Both the position numbers and the translations under genes were made by a program. The notes below the pieces were generated by a model. That model was not told the origin of the DNA. It searched no databases and saw nothing but the letters and a program-made list of their open reading frames with translations. Shown one piece after another: positions 47,201-58,074 of a stretch of DNA of 64,000 bases. The stretch's first letter is position 1. Every line of letters begins with the position of its first letter. The stretch spans positions 372,001 to 436,000 of the forward strand of contig NZ_VRKN01000004.1 of the NCBI RefSeq assembly GCF_008080435.1, read 5' to 3'. Source of the DNA: Enterobacter asburiae. Lineage in GTDB: Bacteria; Pseudomonadota; Gammaproteobacteria; Enterobacterales; Enterobacteriaceae.

Positions 47201-47388
47201 CAGCCGCTGCCCACGTGGCGACAGCGCCTATGACGCGCGCTCCGGCGCCGGATTACGTGCCTGAAGCACCACGTCAAAGTGACTGGGTACGCCCGGAGTT
47301 CAACTTCGAAGGTAAAGGCGCTGCAGGCGGCCACAGTGCAACGCATCAGGCGACTGCACCGGCAACGCGTCCGCAGTCTGTCGAATAA
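44266..47388 (+). CDS. rne: Ribonuclease E
   Basis: A 1040-residue endonuclease and scaffold of the RNA degradosome on the inner membrane. The catalytic half (1-529) has an S1 domain (about 37-120), a 5'-sensor, the DNase I-like metal site (aspartates near 303 and 346) and the zinc link CPRCSGTG from C404. The membrane-anchoring amphipathic segment is near 565-582 ([13 protein letters not shown]), followed by arginine-rich RNA-binding stretches, the RhlB and enolase contact regions, a long acidic E/V/A-rich tail and the conserved PNPase-binding end ([16 protein letters not shown]). About 21 residues shorter than E. coli, mostly in the low-complexity tail. Confidence 0.98.
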   Translation: MKRMLINATQQEELRVALVDGQRLYDLDIESPGHEQKKANIYKGKITRIEPSLEAAFVDYGAERHGFLPLKEIAREYFPANYNAHGRPNIKDVLREGQEVIVQIDKEERGNKGAALTTFISLAGSYLVLMPNNPRAGGISRRIEGDDRTELKEALASLELPDGMGLIVRTAGVGKSAEALQWDLSFRLKHWEAIQKAAESRPAPFLIHQESNVIVRAFRDYLRQDIGEILIDNPKVLELARQHIAALGRPDFTSKIKLYTGEIPLFSHYQIESQIESAFQREVRLPSGGSIVIDTTEALTAIDINSARATRGGDIEETAFNTNLEAADEIARQLRLRDLGGLIVIDFIDMTPVRHQRAVENRLREAVRQDRARIQISHISRFGLLEMSRQRLSPSLGESSHHVCPRCSGTGTVRDNESLSLSILRLIEEEALKENTKEVHAIVPVPIASYLLNEKRAAVSAIETRQGGVRCIIVPNDQMETPHYHVLRVRKGEETSTLSYLLPKLHEEEMALPSDEEPAERKLPEQPALATFIMPEAPPEAALEKPAAQPAAQKPEAAVAKAQPAQPGLLSRFFGALKKMFADEEVQPEQPKEEPKAAKPERQQDRRKRQNNRRDRNDRSDRNDRGERRDNRSENNEGREQREDNRRNRREKQQPNVEDREIRQQAGDESEKSKPRDDQQPRRERNRRRNDEKRQAQQEVKNLNREEPVEQQDGEQEERTQVMPRRKPRQLAQKVRFTSEATEESTVVAVETSESATGTQVAKVDLPAVVENNVEQDDSGENRDNAGMPRRSRRSPRHLRVSGQRRRRYRDERYPTQSPMPLTIACASPEMASGKVWIRYPVARPEQVVEEQPVTEEVIAPAAAVEDVVTEAATVVEPQVVETEAPHAVEVETTHPEVIAAPVDAAPQLIAEEDAVVAEEVAEEAVPVAAVEDTAEDTAEAIVETTTEEVVQDVEIQVEPVVEETKAPEVKPAPVVSAPAAAHVATAPMTRAPAPDYVPEAPRQSDWVRPEFNFEGKGAAGGHSATHQATAPATRPQSVE

Positions 47389-47401
47389 CGACACTGAAAG
47401 T

Positions 47402-47430
47402 AAAAAGCCGACCTTCGGGTCGGCTTTTTT
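47402..47430. terminator. Terminator of rne
   Basis: AAAAAGCCGACC, TTCG loop, GGTCGGCTTTTTT: a strong intrinsic terminator, symmetrical enough to serve the opposite LysR gene, whose stop codon lies in the T run. Confidence 0.93.
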
Positions 47431-48367
47431 ATGGCTGCTGTACGGGCTTTCTCATCCCGGTGACCTCCGGCATTACCTGCCGCATCAACTCCAGAAAACG
47501 CCGCAAGCGTGCCGGATAATAACGGGACCAGGGATAAACCAGATGCACCGGTAACGCCGCTGGCTGCCACTCTGGCAGCAAATGTACCAGTCGCCCTTCC
47601 CGAATATCATCCTGTACCGTCCAGCTGGATACCACCGCCACGCCAAGGCCAGTGAGCGCCGTATTGCGTGCGACATACAGGCTATCCGTGCTGAGGCGTG
47701 GGGTAATTGCCACTCGCGCAGTGGCAGGTGTTGCATCGTGAAAAAGCTCCACATGGCGCTGATAGAAAGAGCTGATAGCTATCCACGGAAACTGTTGCAA
47801 ATCCTCCGGCGTGGTAACCGTTGGAAAACGGGCCAGCAGTGCCGGGGAAGCCACTACCGAGCGCGGCACTTCAGCCAGCAGCACGGATACGGTCGCCGGA
47901 TCGACTTCCACTCCCACCCGAATAGCACAGTCAAGGTTGTCGCCGAGGAAGTCCGCCGACCGATCGTTGAGCATCCACTCAATCGAAAGCTGCGGATAGC
48001 GTTGCAAAAATTCGGTTACTGGTTTCAGAAGCTGATCCTGACCAAACGCGTGGGGTGCCCGCACCCGCAGCACGCCTACGGGCTCATCTTCCGTCTGCCC
48101 CACCTCATCTTCCAGCGCCAGCCAGCTGTCAATCACCCGACGGGCGTGCTGATAGCAGCGTTCGCCGTCATCCGTCAGCCGCGTCGTATGGGTTGTGCGC
48201 AATATCAGGCGCACGCCCAGCATGGTCTCCAGCGACTGTAACCGTCTGCTCACCGTGGCCTGGGTTGTGGCCAGCTGCCGTGCCGCTGCGGAGAGGGAAC
48301 CCGCCTCTACTATCCGGACAAACGTCCGCATTAACTCCACCCTGTCTATACGCTCAGCTCTTTTCAT
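47429..48367 (-). CDS. LysR-family transcriptional regulator
   Basis: A 312-residue regulator. The N-terminal helix-turn-helix is RTFVRIVEAGSLSAAARQLA, then TTQATVSRRLQSLE (about 14-50), and the rest is a periplasmic-binding-protein-like effector domain of the CrgA/DmlR-like type. It is divergent from an MFS exporter across 109 bp that contain a perfect palindrome, so it most likely controls that exporter and itself; the inducer is unknown. I chose the ATG at 48367; an upstream ATG at 48409 would place the palindrome inside the gene. E. coli K-12 has no gene between rne and flgL. Confidence 0.9.
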   Translation of the reverse strand: MKRAERIDRVELMRTFVRIVEAGSLSAAARQLATTQATVSRRLQSLETMLGVRLILRTTHTTRLTDDGERCYQHARRVIDSWLALEDEVGQTEDEPVGVLRVRAPHAFGQDQLLKPVTEFLQRYPQLSIEWMLNDRSADFLGDNLDCAIRVGVEVDPATVSVLLAEVPRSVVASPALLARFPTVTTPEDLQQFPWIAISSFYQRHVELFHDATPATARVAITPRLSTDSLYVARNTALTGLGVAVVSSWTVQDDIREGRLVHLLPEWQPAALPVHLVYPWSRYYPARLRRFLELMRQVMPEVTGMRKPVQQP

Positions 48368-48377
48368 CGTATTTTCA

Positions 48378-48398
48378 CTTATACGTTCAACGTATAAG
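48378..48398. promoter_or_regulatory. Perfect 21-bp palindrome, likely operator of the LysR regulator
   Basis: CTTATACGTT and its exact reverse complement are separated by one base. The site contains T-N11-A spacing typical of LysR operators. It ends 10 bp before the LysR ATG and 78 bp before the MFS ATG, a position suited to autorepression and activation of the exporter. Confidence 0.7.
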
Positions 48399-48476
48399 CG
48401 TTTTACCACCGGGCCTGCTACCGTCGCAAGGCGTACTGATAAAAAATAGCCTCACACGACGAATGAGGAACATCTT

Positions 48477-49691
48477 ATGAACACAACAACCGCCGCCCAT
48501 GCCGTGAGCCGCTGGGTAATCTTAATGCTGGCGATAGGTGCAGGTTTCAGCGTGGCATCTATCTATTATGCTCAGCCTCTGCTGCCGCTGATGGGCGCAG
48601 ACCTTCATCTGAGTATCGAAGGAATGGGCATGGTCCCGACGCTCACCCAGGCGGGTTATGCCCTGGGGATCCTGTTCCTGTTACCGCTCGGCGATCGCCA
48701 CGACCGCAGGACGTTAATCCTGATAAAGAGTGCGGCGCTGGCGCTGTTTCTTCTCGGCTGTAGCCTGACCGGGCAGATCCATTCTCTGCTGCTGGCTAGC
48801 CTGCTCATCGGCATGGCCGCCACCATGGCACAGGATATCGTCCCTGCCGCAGCCATTCTTGCGCCGGAAGGTAAACAGGGGAAAACCGTGGGCACGGTAA
48901 TGACCGGGCTGCTGATGGGTATCTTATTATCAAGAACCGTGAGCGGCGTGGTGGGCGAAGCGTTTGGCTGGCGCGTCATGTACCAGCTGGCGGCGGCGAG
49001 CATTGCGTTCATCGGGGTAATGATGTGGTTTGTGCTTCCCCGTTTTGCCATTCACTCCACGCTGAGCTACCCCGCGCTGATGCGCTCAATGGAACATCTG
49101 TGGCGTCGTTATCCGGCGCTGCGCCGTGCGGCGCTGGCTCAGGGTTTTCTGTCGATTGCCTTTAGCGCCTTCTGGTCTACACTTGCGGTTATGCTGCTGG
49201 AACGCTATCACCTCGGGAGTGCCGTCGCGGGTGGTTTTGGTATTGCAGGTGCCGCCGGTGCGTTAGCTGCCCCGCTGGCAGGGGGTCTGGCGGACAAACT
49301 GGGCGCAGGAAAAGTCACGCAGCTTGGTGCAGTCCTTGTGACCGTCTCATTCGCCCTGATGTTCCTGATGCCCGCGTTGGGCGTTCATGGACAGCTGATG
49401 CTGATCGCCGTCTCTGCCGTCGGGTTCGACCTGGGTCTGCAGTCCAGCCTGGTCGCTCACCAGAACCTGGTATACAGCCTTGAACCGCAGGCGCGTGGTC
49501 GCCTCAACGCCCTGCTCTTTACGGTGGTCTTTATCGGGATGGCGCTGGGTTCCGCGTTAGGCAGCAATATCTACTCGCTGGCTGGCTGGACGGGTGTGGT
49601 CGCGCTGGCGACAGTCTGTGGTGCCATTGCACTGGCAATCCGTCTGATAGAAAGCGCACGAGTCGCCTCCGTACCGGCGGAAGTTGCATAA
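48477..49691 (+). CDS. MFS transporter (DHA1 family, YnfM-like)
   Basis: A 404-residue inner-membrane protein with twelve predicted membrane helices. The loop 2-3 motif is LGDRHDRRTLIL (motif A), and helix 5 contains motif C-like GLLMGILLSRTVSGVVG, so it is probably a proton-driven exporter. Substrate unknown. It has a clear AGGA ribosome binding site and is divergent from the LysR gene. Codon use and GC content look like the neighbours, so it is not an obvious recent import. Confidence 0.88.
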   Translation: MNTTTAAHAVSRWVILMLAIGAGFSVASIYYAQPLLPLMGADLHLSIEGMGMVPTLTQAGYALGILFLLPLGDRHDRRTLILIKSAALALFLLGCSLTGQIHSLLLASLLIGMAATMAQDIVPAAAILAPEGKQGKTVGTVMTGLLMGILLSRTVSGVVGEAFGWRVMYQLAAASIAFIGVMMWFVLPRFAIHSTLSYPALMRSMEHLWRRYPALRRAALAQGFLSIAFSAFWSTLAVMLLERYHLGSAVAGGFGIAGAAGALAAPLAGGLADKLGAGKVTQLGAVLVTVSFALMFLMPALGVHGQLMLIAVSAVGFDLGLQSSLVAHQNLVYSLEPQARGRLNALLFTVVFIGMALGSALGSNIYSLAGWTGVVALATVCGAIALAIRLIESARVASVPAEVA

Positions 49692-49720
49692 AAAAAATGC
49701 CCAATCCAGACGGATTGGGC
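49690..49720 (-). terminator. Terminator of the flgKL transcript
   Basis: On the minus strand GCCCAATCC, a four-base loop and GGATTGGGC are followed by ATTTTTTTT. It lies about 45 bases after the flgL stop, overlapping the MFS stop codon. Confidence 0.92.
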
Positions 49721-49766
49721 AGTAAAACATGCCCAGTTTCAAGACATGTTCTAAGAGGTCAAGATG

Positions 49767-50720
49767 TTATTTGTTCAGCTGGAACAGAGACATGCCCTGC
49801 ATATCGCTAAACGCTTTATAAGACGCCTGCAAGGCCGCCTGCTGCATGGTGTAAGAGGAAATCGCTTCGTTCCAGTCAACATCCACCAGATCACTCATCT
49901 GTTTGGTCTGACCCAGCGCGCGGTCATCACCCAGCGTATCGAGTTTTTCCAGCTCGTTCATCTTGGTTCCTACATCCGCAACGACCGTCAGGACATTGTT
50001 CTGGGAATTTTTGATGCCGATTTGCGCATTGGTAATCACCAGGTTTTGCGCCGTTGCGGCAGCCGGATCGTTTTCAATCGGTGTCTTCAGCGACGCAATG
50101 GCAGAATCCAGGATTTTGAACATGTTGGTCTGGCCATATCCACCACCCGGCAGCTGTTCTGCATTACTGGTAATGCTTTCAAAAATTTGCTGTCCGGTAT
50201 GGCTAATAGTCATATTTCGCGCCGTATCAACCTGCTGCGTGATGGCCTCTGCGCCGCCGTTATAATCCCCGGTCACGGCATCAAACGGTGCGCTCTCGGT
50301 TTTGTATCCCGCAAAGATAAAGCGACCATTACCATCCGTCGTGTTGGCCAGGTTCATAAGCTGATCGCGGATCCCCTGAATATCGGTCGCCAGAGAAAGA
50401 CGGTCGTCATCGCTTAATGTGCCGTTCGACGCGTAAACTAACTTCTCGCGCACGCTTGAGATTGCGGTGTTCACCTGGGTTAACACGTTATCTTCCAGCG
50501 AGACCTTCTGTGTTGCAAAGGTACGCGCGAGTGCAAACTGACTGTTTTGCGACTGAGATTGCGACAGAACGATGGCCTGCGACGCGGCGATAGGATCGTC
50601 CGAAGGACGATTGACGCGCTTACCGGTGGACATCTGCTCACCGTAGCTCAGCCATCTGCTCTGGGAATCGGTGATCCCACGCATGTTCTGCTCATACATC
50701 ATCTGGGTGCTAATACGCAT
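49767..50720 (-). CDS. flgL: Flagellar hook-filament junction protein FlgL (HAP3)
   Basis: A 317-residue exported protein that joins hook and filament together with FlgK. The N-terminal MRISTQMMYEQNMRGITDSQ and the flagellin-like helical ends are typical; there is no signal peptide because it leaves through the flagellar export channel. It follows flgK with a 14-bp gap. Transcribed with flgK from a sigma-28 promoter. Confidence 0.97.
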   Translation of the reverse strand: MRISTQMMYEQNMRGITDSQSRWLSYGEQMSTGKRVNRPSDDPIAASQAIVLSQSQSQNSQFALARTFATQKVSLEDNVLTQVNTAISSVREKLVYASNGTLSDDDRLSLATDIQGIRDQLMNLANTTDGNGRFIFAGYKTESAPFDAVTGDYNGGAEAITQQVDTARNMTISHTGQQIFESITSNAEQLPGGGYGQTNMFKILDSAIASLKTPIENDPAAATAQNLVITNAQIGIKNSQNNVLTVVADVGTKMNELEKLDTLGDDRALGQTKQMSDLVDVDWNEAISSYTMQQAALQASYKAFSDMQGMSLFQLNK

Positions 50721-50734
50721 TGTTCACCTCAACC

Positions 50735-52375
50735 TTAACGAATGTTGATAATTGCATCGAAGAGCGTACTGGCAGTTTGTAGTACCTGGGCATTGGCCAG
50801 GTAATACTGCTGATAACGCTGCAAATTGCCATACTCTTCGTCGAGGTTTACCCCAGAGATGGTCTGCTGCTGCTTGATTAACTGCGTTTCCACATTGGCT
50901 TTCGTCTGGCTGCTCACCTTCAGTGACGCCGTTGAGCTACCGACGGTACTGACGAGAGAGGCATACGCATCGTTGAAGGTTTTGTTGCCCCCCACCACTT
51001 TAGCGTTTTGCAGATCAAGCAGTTTCTGGCCGTTACGGTTATCACTTTCGCCGCCGTTCAGCACCGATGCCATCGCCAGTTTGGACTCGTCGCTGATCGC
51101 GAGATCCATGTTCATGATGACGTTGGAAACAGGCTTCACGGTGAAACTGTCTTTGGTATTTGCCGTGCCGCTCACATTGACGTTAAGGCCATCAAACGAC
51201 AGATTACCGCTGGCATCCGGGCTCATCGTAAAGCTGGTTTTGTCTGATGTGCGGGTGACTGTCCAGTCAGTGCCGTTAAATTGCAGCTTATAGTCTGTCG
51301 CCTGGACTTGTTTGCTGTCCGCCACAGAAGCCGTGACAACAGCCGAGCCGCCGTTCTTGCTGCTGGAAAGCACCGCCGGAGAACCAAAGTTGAACAGCTT
51401 ACCGCCCGCATCACCGTTCGCATCAAAACCGGCTTCATGCTGCGTGTTCATCGCATCGGCAAAGGCAAGCGCCATCTGGTTCAGGCTGTTACGGGCTTTA
51501 TCCAGATCTTCGGTGCGGAAGGTCAGTAAACCGCCTAAAGAACCGGTGGTGATAAATTTCTCCGGGATCTCAATATTACCCGCCACGTCATCGACGTAGG
51601 CGATGGTAGTACGAGCTGGATCGGCGCTGGACTTCACGGCCGCCAGCTGGCTGGCTTTGCTGCCCTGCACCAGGCTGTACCCGTTGCCGAGAGAGATATT
51701 AAACGTGCCGCTATCCTGTACGGAGACTTCCACGCCAACGATTTTGTTCAGTTCAGTCACGAGCTGATCGCGCTGGTCAAGCAGATCGTTAGGCGATGCG
51801 CCCGCACCGACACCGGTCAGACGAGAAATCTGATCGTTCAGATTCGCAATCTGTGTCGCGTAGTTGTTGATCTGAGACACGCTGCTTGAGATGGCGGTAT
51901 TAACCTGCGTATCCTGGTCACGGAGATACTGATCGTTGGTTTTAAACTGATTGACCAGACCACCCGCTTTACCCAGCACCGTCTGACGTGCAGCCGGGTC
52001 TTCCGCGTTGCTCACCAGGGTTTGCAGGCTTTTGAAGAAGTCCTGCAGGGTGGTGGAGAGCGAGTTGGTCGTATCGGAGAGCACATCGTCGATTTTTGAC
52101 ATCTGCTGATAGCGCGTCGTCAGACCGCTGCTCTGCGTTTGCGCGGCGCGCAGCTGGTTGGTGATGAAGGCGTCATACTCACGCTGGACACCGGAGACAT
52201 AGACCCCGTTACCCACCCAGCCACCGCCGGTCAGCGTGCTGTTAGATGCGCCCAGCACCGTGGTCTGGCGGGTATAACCTGCCACGTTATAGCTTGAAAT
52301 ATTATTACTGACGGTATTGAGTGCCGACTGCGCAGCACTGAGGCCACTCATGGCGCTGTTAATCAAACTGGACAT
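50735..52375 (-). CDS. flgK: Flagellar hook-filament junction protein FlgK (HAP1)
   Basis: A 546-residue junction protein. The N-terminal MSSLINSAMSGLSAAQSALN and the C-terminal end (QQYYLANAQVLQTASTLFDA) form the conserved D0/D1 coiled coil; the middle is variable. I chose the ATG at 52375, giving the E. coli length; a GTG/ATG further up (52402) lies in the sigma-28 promoter region. Export needs the chaperone FlgN, also in this window. Confidence 0.97.
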   Translation of the reverse strand: MSSLINSAMSGLSAAQSALNTVSNNISSYNVAGYTRQTTVLGASNSTLTGGGWVGNGVYVSGVQREYDAFITNQLRAAQTQSSGLTTRYQQMSKIDDVLSDTTNSLSTTLQDFFKSLQTLVSNAEDPAARQTVLGKAGGLVNQFKTNDQYLRDQDTQVNTAISSSVSQINNYATQIANLNDQISRLTGVGAGASPNDLLDQRDQLVTELNKIVGVEVSVQDSGTFNISLGNGYSLVQGSKASQLAAVKSSADPARTTIAYVDDVAGNIEIPEKFITTGSLGGLLTFRTEDLDKARNSLNQMALAFADAMNTQHEAGFDANGDAGGKLFNFGSPAVLSSSKNGGSAVVTASVADSKQVQATDYKLQFNGTDWTVTRTSDKTSFTMSPDASGNLSFDGLNVNVSGTANTKDSFTVKPVSNVIMNMDLAISDESKLAMASVLNGGESDNRNGQKLLDLQNAKVVGGNKTFNDAYASLVSTVGSSTASLKVSSQTKANVETQLIKQQQTISGVNLDEEYGNLQRYQQYYLANAQVLQTASTLFDAIINIR

Positions 52376-52417
52376 GGGGGTTCCTTTTATACGTTCAGAC
52401 ACGAGTCCTGATGAAGG

Positions 52418-52444
52418 TTATCGGCAACCTCCACCGGGACTTGA
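52418..52444 (-). promoter_or_regulatory. Sigma-28 (FliA) promoter of flgKL
   Basis: On the minus strand TCAAGTCC, eleven bases and GCCGATAA, a full match to the sigma-28 -10 and a good -35. It lies between the flgJ stop and the flgK start. Confidence 0.85.
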
Positions 52445-52450
52445 GAACTT

Positions 52451-53404
52451 TCAGAACAGATTTTCAATATCTGTGCTATAGGCTTTGCTGACCTTCTCGC
52501 CCATGGATTTCAGCTGCTGGATCATGCTGGTGAGCTTACGTGCATAGTTCGGGTCAGTCGCGTAGCCCGCATTTTGCAGCGCCTGAGCACCCTGCTCCGC
52601 CGTCGCCGCCTGCGTAACGGCGGTATAACGCGGATTTCGGCTCAGCAGGCCGACATAATCGGACAATGCTTCCAGATAAGAGCTGTAGACGCGGAATTTT
52701 GCTTTGACCTTCACCGCCGCACCGTTCTCGTATTCGGTGGTCGTGATCTCCGTTGTCGGCCCCTTCCAGCTGGAGGTGGCCTTCACGCCGAAGATGTTGA
52801 AGCTCGGCTCGCCGTTTTCCTTGCGGATCTGGCGCTGACCCCAGCCCGACTCCAGCGCGGCCTGCGCCAGAATCAGGTGATGCGGCACGCCGCTCTGTTC
52901 GCTGGCAAGACGCGCAGGCAGAGAAAGCTGCGCCAGGAAGTCTTTGCTGTCACCGGAGAGCGGCTCATCGCCGCTGCCGGTGGCTTTTGGCATCGCTTTA
53001 CGCACCAGTTGCGTCAGAGCCTGGTTTTGGTAACTGGTCACCGTTTCCAGGTCGAACTTCATCGGCACCTGCTGCGGCTGATCCTGAGGCTGGATGCCCT
53101 GCGCGGCTGCGGTCTGTTTCACAATCATGTCAGCCAGACCGAGGCCTTTTCCGGCGGTCATCTGCTGCGCAATCTGCTGGTCATACATGCTGGTGTAGAG
53201 ACGCGTTGAATCACTGCTGAACATCCCGTCTTTCGGCAGGGTTTCACGCATGCTTTTCAGCATCATCTGAACAAACATCCCTTCCACCTGGCGGGCGACC
53301 GGGCGGATGTTCGCCGCCGGGTCTTTTCCTGCTTTGGTTTTCAGTTCGTTGAGCGACTGGGCGTCCCAGGCTGCACTGGTCAACAGTTTGCTATCGGTCA
53401 GCAT
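52451..53404 (-). CDS. flgJ: Flagellar rod cap / peptidoglycan hydrolase FlgJ
   Basis: A 317-residue periplasmic protein with two parts: an N-terminal rod-capping domain (about 1-150) and a C-terminal glucosaminidase domain (about 160-317, AQAALESGWGQRQIR with the catalytic glutamate) that opens a hole in murein for the rod. The stop of flgI and the start overlap by one base. Slightly longer than in E. coli (313). Confidence 0.97.
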   Translation of the reverse strand: MLTDSKLLTSAAWDAQSLNELKTKAGKDPAANIRPVARQVEGMFVQMMLKSMRETLPKDGMFSSDSTRLYTSMYDQQIAQQMTAGKGLGLADMIVKQTAAAQGIQPQDQPQQVPMKFDLETVTSYQNQALTQLVRKAMPKATGSGDEPLSGDSKDFLAQLSLPARLASEQSGVPHHLILAQAALESGWGQRQIRKENGEPSFNIFGVKATSSWKGPTTEITTTEYENGAAVKVKAKFRVYSSYLEALSDYVGLLSRNPRYTAVTQAATAEQGAQALQNAGYATDPNYARKLTSMIQQLKSMGEKVSKAYSTDIENLF

Positions 53405-54501
53405 CAGATGATTTCCAGTTTGGCGCGCAGGCAGCCCGCGCTTTGCATGGATTGCAGGATGGACATCAGGTCCATCGGCGTTGCGCCCAGGGCGTTCAGG
53501 GCACGCACCACGCTGTTCAGGTTGGCGCTGGAGCGAACGCTCTGCAGTGATCCGCCGCTCTGACGCATATCAATCTGCGTTTGCGGTGTCACCACCGTCT
53601 GACCGCCACCGAATGGCGTATTCGGCTGACTCACGTTCGCGGAGCGGTTTACCGTCACAGAGAGGTTCCCCTGCGCCACGGCACAGCTGTCCAGCGACAC
53701 TTCCCGGTTCATCACCACCGAGCCGGTACGGGAGTTGATGATCACCTTGGCATCCTGTACCGGAACGTTCACTTCCATATTCTGGATATCCGCCAGCATG
53801 CGCACCTGGTTGCTGCTGCCGGTAGAGGTACGGATCTGCACGGTGCGCGCATCGAGTGCCGTTGCATTACCGTAGCCACGGCTGCGGTTGATGGTATCGG
53901 CAATTTGCTGCGCCATCGTGAAGTCTTCATTATTGAGCTGCAGGTTGATGGTATTGCCCGCACCAAACTGGGTCGGCAGTTCACGCTCAATGATCGCACC
54001 GTTGGTGATACGTCCACCGTTCAGCTGGTTCACCTGCACGCTGCTTCCGCCTGCGGATGCACCCGCACCGCCAACCAGAATGTTCCCCTGCGCCAGCGCA
54101 TAGACCTGGCTGTCAACGCCTTTTAGCGGGGTCATCAGCAGCGTACCGCCGCGCAGGCTTTTGGCGTTACCCATTGAGGAGACCACCACATCGATGGTCT
54201 GCCCCTGACGCGCAAACGCCGGGAAGGATGCGGTGACCATTACCGCGGCCACGTTTTTCAACTGCATGTTGGTTCCCGCCGGCACGGTAATGCCGAGCTG
54301 GGAAAGCATGTTGTTCAGGCTTTGGGTGGTAAATGGCGTCTGGGTCGTCTGGTCACCGGTACCATCCAGACCGACCACCAGGCCATAGCCAATCAGGGAG
54401 TTTTCACGTACGCCCTGAACGCTGGTGAGGTCGCGAATACGGTCAGCCTGGGCAAATGTTGCCACCAGCGCGAGCGCCACGGCGAAGATCGATTTAAACA
54501 T
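53404..54501 (-). CDS. flgI: Flagellar P-ring protein FlgI
   Basis: A 365-residue periplasmic ring protein that surrounds the rod in the murein layer. A signal peptide covers residues 1-19 (ending TFAQA). The following [26 protein letters not shown] is a strong family signature. It lies between flgH and flgJ. Confidence 0.97.
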   Translation of the reverse strand: MFKSIFAVALALVATFAQADRIRDLTSVQGVRENSLIGYGLVVGLDGTGDQTTQTPFTTQSLNNMLSQLGITVPAGTNMQLKNVAAVMVTASFPAFARQGQTIDVVVSSMGNAKSLRGGTLLMTPLKGVDSQVYALAQGNILVGGAGASAGGSSVQVNQLNGGRITNGAIIERELPTQFGAGNTINLQLNNEDFTMAQQIADTINRSRGYGNATALDARTVQIRTSTGSSNQVRMLADIQNMEVNVPVQDAKVIINSRTGSVVMNREVSLDSCAVAQGNLSVTVNRSANVSQPNTPFGGGQTVVTPQTQIDMRQSGGSLQSVRSSANLNSVVRALNALGATPMDLMSILQSMQSAGCLRAKLEII

Positions 54502-54513
54502 GGGTCACCTCGC

Positions 54514-55212
54514 TTACATCGGCGATAAATTAAGGAAGAAGCGCTGCAGCCAACCCATATTTTGCGCTTCATTGATATAGCCGTTACCGACGTACTCAAT
54601 GCGCGCATCCGCCACCTGGGTGGACGGAACGGTGTTGGTGCCGCTGATAGTGCGAGGGTTAACCACGCCCGAGAAGCGAATGAATTCAGTGCCCTGGTTG
54701 ATGGCGATCTGTTTTTCACCCACAACGTGTAAGTTGCCGTTAACCAGTACCTGGTCAACCGTGACCGTCAGCGTACCGCTGAAGGTATTGCTGGCGTTCG
54801 CGCCGCCTTTACCGTTAAAGGTGTTGCCGCCTGACGCGTTCACATCAGCACGCGCGTTGCCGAACAGCCCTTCGAGATAGCGTGGCACGGTATCGAAGCC
54901 AAAATTGGTTTTGCCATCGCGGCTGGCATTCGCCGACGAGCTCTTGCTCGCGCTGACGTTTTCCTGCAGCACAATGGTCAATGTATCGCCGACATTACGC
55001 GGGCGGCGATCTTCAAACAGCGGCTGATAGCCGTAATTAATCGGCTGCGCGGTCTGGAAAATGGAGCCGTTTACCACTGGCGAAGGGCCAGGAACGGGTT
55101 GGGCAGTCGTCGCACCCTGGACCAATGGTTTAGACGGGATCAAAGCACACCCGCTGAGGGTGACAGCCAGAACAGTCAGTATCGGATAACGAAACGCCGC
55201 GTTTTTTTGCAT
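54514..55212 (-). CDS. flgH: Flagellar L-ring protein FlgH
   Basis: A 232-residue outer-membrane lipoprotein that forms the L ring. The lipobox is LSGC near residues 19-22. The segment [20 protein letters not shown] is typical. I chose the ATG at 55212 by analogy with E. coli; an ATG three codons upstream (55221) is also possible and is not clearly worse by its ribosome binding site. Confidence 0.95.
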   Translation of the reverse strand: MQKNAAFRYPILTVLAVTLSGCALIPSKPLVQGATTAQPVPGPSPVVNGSIFQTAQPINYGYQPLFEDRRPRNVGDTLTIVLQENVSASKSSSANASRDGKTNFGFDTVPRYLEGLFGNARADVNASGGNTFNGKGGANASNTFSGTLTVTVDQVLVNGNLHVVGEKQIAINQGTEFIRFSGVVNPRTISGTNTVPSTQVADARIEYVGNGYINEAQNMGWLQRFFLNLSPM

Positions 55213-55269
55213 TGCCTTCATCTTCGAAAACAGGGAGCCGGTGCGGCGTTTACCGCACCGGGCTACACC

Positions 55270-56819
<1,550 letters not shown>

Positions 56820-56839
56820 TGCGCTTTCCTGTTAGCCGC

Positions 56840-58048
56840 TTAACGCAGGTTAACCAGCGTGTTGAGGATCTGGTCCTGGGTTTTGATGGTCTGCGCGTTC
56901 GACTGATAGTTACGCTGCGCGACAATCATGTTCACCAGTTCTTTACTCATATCCACGTTGGAGGCTTCCAGCGCGCCGTTGGTCAGCTTGCCGAAGTTAC
57001 CGGTGCCTGCGGTACCCAGCAGCGCCACGCCGGAGGACTGAGAGGCAGACCAGACGTTGTCGCCTTCCGATTTCAGACCTTCGTTGTTCGCGAAGTTTGC
57101 CAGCACGATCTGACCCAGAACCTGAGTCTGTTCGTTGGAGTAGTTCCCCACAACGGTGCCGTCATCGTTAATCTGATAGCTCACCAGATCGCCAGGTTTG
57201 AAACCATTCTGGCTGGTCGCGACGATATTGTTGGCACCCGTGTTCTGTTGCATCGAGTTAGCAAAACTCATTGCGAAGGTCGCAGGCGTCGCACCCGGTA
57301 TGGTCGCGGTCGTTATGTTGATGTTTCCACCACCGGTCAGCGAACCGTTGTTATCGAAGGTCAGCGTGGTTGCCAGTGTTGCCGCACTACCTGCCACGCT
57401 ACCGTCCTGGGAATACACTTTCCAGGAGTTAGCGGGTGCAGCATCTTTGACGTAAAACAGGTTCATGTTGTGCGCATTACCCTGGCTGTCAAAGACGGTC
57501 ACAGTCCCTTTTTTGTTATAGGTATCTGGGTTAGTCGCATCAAATGCTACTGTTGGCGCGGCATCGGTAGAGTTAAGGTTGATCTGCTGGGATGCCGTAG
57601 TGGTTGACTTGGCTGCCATCAGCGTTGTTGGGATAGTGATCGCCTGTGGGTTGGCACCGGTTTGGACTTTTGATGGCGTGCCGGCTACCGGATAGCCCGT
57701 CAGCTGCATGCCCTGCATGTTAACCAGCGTACGGTTTTCATCCAGTTTGAACTGACCGTTACGGCTGTAGAACACAGAACCGTTAGAATCGACCATACGG
57801 AAGAAACCGTTCTGGCTGATGGCGACGTCCAGACCACGACCGGTGTTGGTGGTGGTACCATCGGTAAAGTCCTGAGTGATACCCGCAACTTTCACGCCCA
57901 GGCCGACTTTGGAACCGGCAAACATGTCTGCAAATGAAGCAGAACCGGATTTAAAACCATAGGTCGCGGAGTTGGCGATGTTGTTGCCAATGACGTCCAG
58001 GTTGGTGGCCGCAGCATTCAGGCCGCTGACCGCTTGAGAAAAGGCCAT
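56840..58048 (-). CDS. flgE: Flagellar hook protein FlgE
   Basis: A 402-residue hook subunit. N-terminal FSQAVSGLNAAATNLDVIGN then NIANSATYGFKSGSASFADM; C-terminal LVNMIVAQRNYQSNAQTIKT. The central part (about 140-300) is serine-, threonine- and asparagine-rich, the surface domain that varies between strains. Same length as E. coli FlgE. Confidence 0.97.
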   Translation of the reverse strand: MAFSQAVSGLNAAATNLDVIGNNIANSATYGFKSGSASFADMFAGSKVGLGVKVAGITQDFTDGTTTNTGRGLDVAISQNGFFRMVDSNGSVFYSRNGQFKLDENRTLVNMQGMQLTGYPVAGTPSKVQTGANPQAITIPTTLMAAKSTTTASQQINLNSTDAAPTVAFDATNPDTYNKKGTVTVFDSQGNAHNMNLFYVKDAAPANSWKVYSQDGSVAGSAATLATTLTFDNNGSLTGGGNINITTATIPGATPATFAMSFANSMQQNTGANNIVATSQNGFKPGDLVSYQINDDGTVVGNYSNEQTQVLGQIVLANFANNEGLKSEGDNVWSASQSSGVALLGTAGTGNFGKLTNGALEASNVDMSKELVNMIVAQRNYQSNAQTIKTQDQILNTLVNLR

Positions 58049-58074
58049 GACTTACTCCTGATAAGTGTTAAGGC

